Source: Nitrospinota bacterium (GTDB lineage: Bacteria > Tectomicrobia > Entotheonellia > J063). From it: a DNA stretch of 10,706 bases. Of this stretch, positions 6,917 to 10,706 are shown piece by piece. The stretch is taken from positions 1 to 10,706 of the forward strand of contig RFHZ01000190.1 in NCBI GenBank assembly GCA_003696125.1. The letters run 5' to 3'. The notes under the pieces are model-generated. The model ran no database searches. It was not told where the DNA came from and saw nothing but the letters and a program-made list of their open reading frames with translations. Positions within the stretch are counted from its first letter, which is position 1. Each line of letters starts with the position of its first letter. Both the position numbers and the translations under genes were made by a program.

Positions 6917-6944
6917 GAGGGGATGGCAGGCAGGTCATCCCCTC
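6917..6944 (+). other. Strong mRNA hairpin in the dapA-dapB gap
   Basis: GAGGGGATG (6917-6925) is perfectly complementary to CATCCCCTC (6936-6944), with a 10-nt loop. After one A-C mismatch the stem gains a further G-C pair (6915 with 6946). No T-run follows, so it is not a classical intrinsic terminator. It starts six bases after the dapA stop codon and ends about 55 nt before the dapB start. Plausible roles are protecting the 3' end of the lysA-dapA message or tuning relative expression. Confidence 0.55.
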
Positions 6945-6999
6945 CCTGGCAGGAGCGGCAGAGAACACGGTTGTGGACACAGGATAAGGGGGGAGAGCC

Positions 7000-7809
7000 T
7001 TGATTAAAGCCATTGTGTGTGGAGTGGGTGGACGGATGGCCGGCCGGATGGTCCACCTCATCCAGACGGCAGAAGATATGCAGGTGGTGGGAGGAATAGA
7101 GCGGGCAGACCATCCTGCCATCGGCCGGGATGTAGGCGAAGTGGTGGGATTGGGGAACATCGGGGTCACCGTTAGCGCAGATCTGGAGGGGGTGATAGAG
7201 CAGGGGGACGTGGTGATCGAATTCACCACCCCGGCCGCCACCGTAGAGCACCTCCGGATTGCGGCTGCCCATGGCAAGGCCATGGTCATCGGTACCACCG
7301 GCTTGGAAAAGGAGCAACTCGCCGAGGTGCAACGACTGGCCCAGCAGATCCCCTGCTTCATGGCTCCCAACATGAGTGTGGGGGTCAACGTCATGTTCAA
7401 GCTGCTCCAGGATGCGGCCCGGCTCCTGGGGGATGAGTACGACGTCGAGATCATCGAGGCCCATCACCGGTACAAGGTCGATGCCCCGAGCGGGACCGCC
7501 GTCAAGATGGCCGAACTCCTGGCCGAAGCCCTCGGCCGGAACCTGGAAGAGGTGGGGGTGTTTGGCCGGCCTCGTGGGATCATCGGAGAGCGGAAGGCGA
7601 AGGAGATCGGCATCCAGGCCATCCGGGCCGGGGACATTGTGGGTGAACATACCACCATCTTCGGCGGGCTGGGGGAACGCCTGGAGATCACCCACCGGGC
7701 CCAGAGCCGGGACAATTTTGGTCGAGGGGCCCTGCGGGCTGCGCGCTGGATCCTGCAACAGCCGCCCGGGCTGTACGATATGCAGGATCTCTTGGGACTG
7801 AAAGGTTAA
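7000..7809 (+). CDS. dapB: 4-hydroxy-tetrahydrodipicolinate reductase
   Basis: The gene encodes 269 residues, the usual length. DapB reduces the DapA product with NAD(P)H to tetrahydrodipicolinate, the substrate of DapL downstream. The nucleotide-binding start is GVGGRMAGR (residues 8-16); the last Gly of the usual GRMG is Ala14. GIER (32-35) matches the acidic/basic pair that lets many DapBs use either cofactor. EFTTPAAT (74-81), GTTG (98-101) and APNMSVGVN (122-130) follow. The catalytic signature EAHHRYKVDAPSGTA (153-167) has His155, His156 and Lys159. GDIVGEHT and the end GLYDMQDLLGL are typical. The start is TTG: it is placed at the right distance from the Rossmann motif, behind GGGGGAG (6989-6995), and no ATG or GTG fits better. 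dapL follows after 125 nt. Confidence 0.97.
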   Translation: MIKAIVCGVGGRMAGRMVHLIQTAEDMQVVGGIERADHPAIGRDVGEVVGLGNIGVTVSADLEGVIEQGDVVIEFTTPAATVEHLRIAAAHGKAMVIGTTGLEKEQLAEVQRLAQQIPCFMAPNMSVGVNVMFKLLQDAARLLGDEYDVEIIEAHHRYKVDAPSGTAVKMAELLAEALGRNLEEVGVFGRPRGIIGERKAKEIGIQAIRAGDIVGEHTTIFGGLGERLEITHRAQSRDNFGRGALRAARWILQQPPGLYDMQDLLGLKG

Positions 7810-7842
7810 GAGAGAGGAAGAGCAATTTCATCGTAAGTACGG

Positions 7843-7848
7843 TATAAT
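7843..7848 (+). promoter_or_regulatory. Possible -10 box for dapL
   Basis: This is a perfect TATAAT in the 125-bp dapB-dapL gap. The hexamer at a 17-nt spacer (7820-7825) is GAGCAA, so no good -35 is present, and there is no extended -10 TGn. A transcript from here would have a leader of about 80 nt containing the imperfect hairpin at 7862-7880. dapL may have its own promoter in addition to read-through from dapB. Confidence 0.35.
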
Positions 7849-7861
7849 GGAAGCAGAGAGC

Positions 7862-7880
7862 TCCTGGCGATGACCAGGGA
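7862..7880 (+). other. Imperfect hairpin in the dapL leader
   Basis: CTCCTGG (7862-7868) pairs with CCAGGGAG (about 7874-7880 and the next base) with a single bulged G, giving roughly seven pairs around a short loop near CGATGA. No T-run follows. It lies downstream of the TATAAT box and upstream of the dapL ribosome site, so it could influence dapL expression. It is a modest structure and may be incidental. Confidence 0.3.
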
Positions 7881-7934
7881 GGACAGGCGGTGAGCCAGGG
7901 CAGTGGAGATCTGACCAGGAGAAGGGAGTAGAGA

Positions 7935-9104
7935 GTGGGAACATTTGCACGCGCCGAGCGGTTACGCAAGTTGCCGCCATACCTGTTTGCCGAAATCGAT
8001 AAGATGAAGGCAGAGGCCCGAAAGCGGGGAGTGGAGTTGATCAGCTTCGGTATCGGGGATCCGGACCTCCCCACACCGGGTCACATCATTCGCGCACTCC
8101 AGAAAGCAGCGGAAAACCCGCAGAATCACCAGTACCCCGATTACGAGGGAACACCGGCCTTCCGTGAAGCGGTCGCCACCTGGTACCGGCAGCGGTTTGG
8201 GGTTGCCCTGGACCCGGAGACAGAAGTCCTCTCCCTGATCGGATCCAAGGAAGGGATCGGTCATATCCCCCTGGCCTTTATCGATCCAGGCGATGTGGTG
8301 CTGGTTCCTGATCCCGGCTATCCGGTCTATCACGCCGGTACCCTCTTTGCCGGGGGCGAGTCCTATCCCATGCCCCTGTTGCGCTCGAACCATTTCTTGC
8401 CTGACCTTTCCGCCATCCCGTCTGAGATTGTCCGCCGGGCCAAGATGATGTTCCTGAACTACCCCAATAACCCGACCGCCGCGGTGGCCACCCAGGAGTT
8501 TTTGCAAGAGGTGTTCGCCTTTGCCCGGCAACATGGGATCATCCTCTGTCACGATGCTGCCTACTCGGAAATCGCGTTTGACGGATACCGCCCTCCCAGC
8601 CTCCTCTCGGTCGAAGGGGCCAAAGAGGTGGGGATCGAGTTTCACTCGCTCTCCAAGACCTATAACATGACCGGCTGGCGTATCGGGTTTGCGGTAGGAA
8701 ATGCGGAGATTATCGCCGGCCTGGGAGCGATCAAAACCAATCTCGATTCCGGGATCTTCAAAGCGGTACAGGAAGCAGGGGTTGCCGCCTTGACCGGGGA
8801 CCAGACCTTGATCCACGAGACCTGCCAGATCTACCAGCGCCGTCGGGACTTGCTGGTGGATGGCTTGAAGAGACTCGGCTGGGAGGTAGAAAAGCCGAAA
8901 GCGACTTTCTACCTCTGGGTCCCGGTACCCCCGGGTTATACGTCAAAGGAGCTGACCGTCTATCTGATCAAAGAAGCGGGAATCGTGACCACTCCGGGTG
9001 TGGGGTTTGGGCCACACGGGGAAGGATTTCTCCGCCTGGCGTTAACCGTTTCAGAGCCGCTGATTCGGGAGGCCCTGCAACGGATGGAGAGACTGAAGCT
9101 CTGA
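7935..9104 (+). CDS. dapL: LL-diaminopimelate aminotransferase
   Basis: The gene encodes 389 residues. DapL is a class I/II PLP aminotransferase that converts tetrahydrodipicolinate plus glutamate directly to LL-DAP, bypassing the succinylase or acetylase branches. The N-terminus [15 protein letters not shown], then [13 protein letters not shown] and GSKEGIGH, are characteristic of this group. The fold-type I residues are in place: Asn179 in NYPNNPT, Asp207 and Tyr210 in CHDAAYSE, the PLP Lys241 in [12 protein letters not shown], and carboxylate-binding Arg367 in FLRLAL. Position after dapB strongly supports the substrate. The start is GTG behind GAAGGGAG (7921-7928), six nt away; the next in-frame ATG would cut into the conserved N-terminal arm. 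A general aspartate/alanine aminotransferase is the alternative but is less likely given motif and context. Confidence 0.94.
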   Translation: MGTFARAERLRKLPPYLFAEIDKMKAEARKRGVELISFGIGDPDLPTPGHIIRALQKAAENPQNHQYPDYEGTPAFREAVATWYRQRFGVALDPETEVLSLIGSKEGIGHIPLAFIDPGDVVLVPDPGYPVYHAGTLFAGGESYPMPLLRSNHFLPDLSAIPSEIVRRAKMMFLNYPNNPTAAVATQEFLQEVFAFARQHGIILCHDAAYSEIAFDGYRPPSLLSVEGAKEVGIEFHSLSKTYNMTGWRIGFAVGNAEIIAGLGAIKTNLDSGIFKAVQEAGVAALTGDQTLIHETCQIYQRRRDLLVDGLKRLGWEVEKPKATFYLWVPVPPGYTSKELTVYLIKEAGIVTTPGVGFGPHGEGFLRLALTVSEPLIREALQRMERLKL

Positions 9105-9187
9105 GGGACCACGCTATCTTCCTGTAGGGGTTGCTCCATTCCACAAACGACCTTGCTTAGATCCTTATCTGCTTGGAGCGTGAGGGC

Positions 9188-10706
9188 ATGCAAAGACAGA
9201 GTGACCGGCTGCCAGGGGCACGAGGCAGGGCTGCACGATGCCTTCTCCTCCTCTGGATCATTCTGCTCATTGGCGGGAGCAGGGAAGAGAAAAGCTGGGC
9301 CCAAGCCGGGAATCGAGAAGAGGTGGCTCTCTACACCTTTGCCGTCCGGGCCTATCAGGATGGGCTGTACGACCTGGCCAAACAACAATTTCAACAGTAC
9401 CTCACCCGTTTCCCGCAGGGGGCAAGGCGGGGAGAGGTACAGTTCTACCTGGGAGAGCTGGCCTTCCAGGCCAAACAGTACGAGCAAGCGGTACAATACT
9501 ACCGGCAGGCACTCCCCACCTTACCAGATCCTGTCCGTACCCCTGCCCGTTTTAAGCTGGGAAAGCTCTTGTATCAACTCCAACGCTACCCAGAGGTCAT
9601 AGAAGTTTTGGCTCCCCTGCGTGATCAGCCGGGCAGGTGGCAGGAGGAGGCGTTATACTGGAGTGGAGAGGCAGCACTCAAGGGGGGAAAGCTCTCCGAA
9701 GCCCTCCCCTTTTGGGAACAGCTTTTACAGGCCTTCCCGCAGGGCAATTATGCTGCCTATGCCTACTATGCCCGGGGATGGATTCGCCAACAACAGGGAA
9801 AATACGCTTTAGCCTTGCAGGACTTCCAGAAGATAGAGGTCCTCTTTCCCCAAAGCCCGCTCCTCCTCCCCGCTCAACTGGCCATGGCTCACCTGCTTCT
9901 GACCCTGGAGCGGTACGGGGAGGCGGAGGAGAAGTTCCGCTGGATACTGGAGCAGGACCGGGAAGAGCGCTACCAGGAAGAGGCGCTCTTTGGCTGGGCC
10001 GAAAGCCTCCTGCACGCTCGCCGATACGCCGAAGCGGTCACCGCCTATGAACGGTACCGCTCCACTTTTCCCCAGGGACGCTGGTCAGAGACGGTCTTAT
10101 ACAACCTGGGGAGAGCCTATTACGTCCAGAAGGAGTTTGCTAAGGCCGTCGAGTTGTTCCGAGAAGTGCGAGAGCGGTTTCCCCAGAGCTCCTACCTTTC
10201 CTCTCTTTTGCTGATGCAGGCCCGATCCTATCGAGCTCTTCAGCAACCACAAAAGGCGGTACAGGCCTATACAGAATTTCTCGCCACTGCTCCCCAAGGT
10301 CAGATGCGGTTTCTGGCCCTGTCCGAACGTGGCATGCTCTTCTATCGCCTCCATCGTCTTGACCAGGCACGGGCAGATTTTAGCCAGCTCCGTACCCCGA
10401 AGGCACCGGCAGAGTTGCAAACCCTGGCCGAGTATATGCTGGGAGAAATCGCCTTCCAGGGCAAGGAGTACGAAGCGGCGCTCTCCCACTACCTGGCCGT
10501 CTCCCAATATCCGGATACCCCGGCAGAGGTCTGGTACAAGCTCGGCTATGCGTATGCCGTGCGCAAACAGTATCCACCGGCCGTCAAGGCCCTGGAAAAG
10601 TACCTGACCTTCCCCCTAGAGCAGGTTGACCGGAAAAGGGGACTCGCCTTGCTTATCAGGGTCTTGCTCCGACAGGGGGACTATGAAAAGGCGATCGCCC
10701 GCTACC
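9188..10706 (+). CDS. Exported TPR-repeat protein, incomplete at the right edge
   Basis: The frame is open from ATG 9188 to the end of the window (506 residues visible, stop not reached). An in-frame TAG at 9158-9160 limits the start; GGAG (9175-9178) is a fair ribosome site, and TTG 9173 is a less likely start. The N-terminus is Arg-rich (residues 1-17), followed by a hydrophobic segment CLLLLWIILLIGG (18-30) and a possible signal-peptidase site after AQA (38-40). The region before that site is charged and long, so it could instead be an uncleaved membrane anchor. From residue 46 on the protein is about 13 helix-turn-helix TPR-like units. Several end in FPQG or FPQS (75, 183, 220, 294, 331), at a spacing near 37 residues instead of the classic 34. 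Such solenoids (CpoB/YbgF-, BamD-like) act as protein-binding scaffolds in the periplasm or envelope. The partner is unknown; I do not recognise a specific family. Confidence 0.85.
   Translation, partial: MQRQSDRLPGARGRAARCLLLLWIILLIGGSREEKSWAQAGNREEVALYTFAVRAYQDGLYDLAKQQFQQYLTRFPQGARRGEVQFYLGELAFQAKQYEQAVQYYRQALPTLPDPVRTPARFKLGKLLYQLQRYPEVIEVLAPLRDQPGRWQEEALYWSGEAALKGGKLSEALPFWEQLLQAFPQGNYAAYAYYARGWIRQQQGKYALALQDFQKIEVLFPQSPLLLPAQLAMAHLLLTLERYGEAEEKFRWILEQDREERYQEEALFGWAESLLHARRYAEAVTAYERYRSTFPQGRWSETVLYNLGRAYYVQKEFAKAVELFREVRERFPQSSYLSSLLLMQARSYRALQQPQKAVQAYTEFLATAPQGQMRFLALSERGMLFYRLHRLDQARADFSQLRTPKAPAELQTLAEYMLGEIAFQGKEYEAALSHYLAVSQYPDTPAEVWYKLGYAYAVRKQYPPAVKALEKYLTFPLEQVDRKRGLALLIRVLLRQGDYEKAIARY

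Noticed and set aside
6790-7758. Long minus-strand open frame (about 322 codons) across the end of dapA and nearly all of dapB
   Set aside because: It is antisense to two clear enzymes, has no recognisable domain, is rich in Gly/His/Pro as expected from the complement of GC-biased codons, and lacks a ribosome site.
7872-7930. Two tiny overlapping ORFs (7 codons, then a GTG-started 13 codons) just before dapL
   Set aside because: They contain no run of lysine codons or other attenuation hallmark, and such frames are common by chance in purine-rich leaders.
7962-8816. Minus-strand open frame (about 284 codons) opposite dapL
   Set aside because: It is a shadow of the strongly conserved dapL frame in GC-rich DNA, with no motif or start signal.
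1-10706. Mobile element, prophage, CRISPR, toxin-antitoxin or defence system
   Set aside because: All sequence is accounted for by housekeeping genes and short spacers. No transposase, integrase, terminal repeats, regular short repeats or defence domains were seen.

Overview
The window is an ordinary-looking bacterial chromosome segment of fairly high GC. It carries a compact arginine/lysine/peptidoglycan-precursor gene cluster. The order argH, small lptM-like lipoprotein, lysA, dapA, dapB, LL-diaminopimelate aminotransferase (dapL) resembles the layout I know from Desulfobacterota such as Geobacter. Related arrangements are expected in Nitrospirota and NC10 (Methylomirabilota) bacteria. The choice among these lineages is inference; no marker gene in the window settles it. 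The lipoprotein and a secreted TPR protein point to a Gram-negative (diderm) cell.

Layout. At the left edge (2-550, +) is the C-terminal part of an M20-family metallopeptidase/deacylase. It converges on alr (591-1721, -), alanine racemase. A spacer of about 244 bp separates alr from the divergent gene for a PanE/ApbA-type reductase (1966-2979, +). Next come argH (3069-4451), a 53-residue lipoprotein gene overlapping argH by 4 nt (4448-4609), lysA (4695-5963), dapA (6039-6911), dapB (7000-7809, TTG start) and dapL (7935-9104, GTG start). The right edge (9188 to end) is an incomplete gene for an exported protein made almost entirely of TPR-like repeats.

How the genes fit together. DapA and DapB make tetrahydrodipicolinate. 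DapL converts it in one transamination to LL-diaminopimelate, bypassing the DapD/DapC/DapE succinylase route. LysA decarboxylates meso-diaminopimelate to lysine. The epimerase DapF, needed between DapL and LysA, is not in the window. DAP and the D-alanine made by Alr both enter peptidoglycan, so much of the window supplies cell-wall precursors and amino acids. The regulatory sequence I can point to is modest: a hairpin plus T-run and a consensus -35 box between the lipoprotein gene and lysA, a strong hairpin between dapA and dapB, and a TATAAT box before dapL.

I found no mobile element, CRISPR array, tRNA, rRNA or convincing new system. The points most worth a second look are single-residue departures in LysA, DapA and the PanE-like protein, the odd lipobox of the lipoprotein, and the regular ~37-residue period of the TPR protein.
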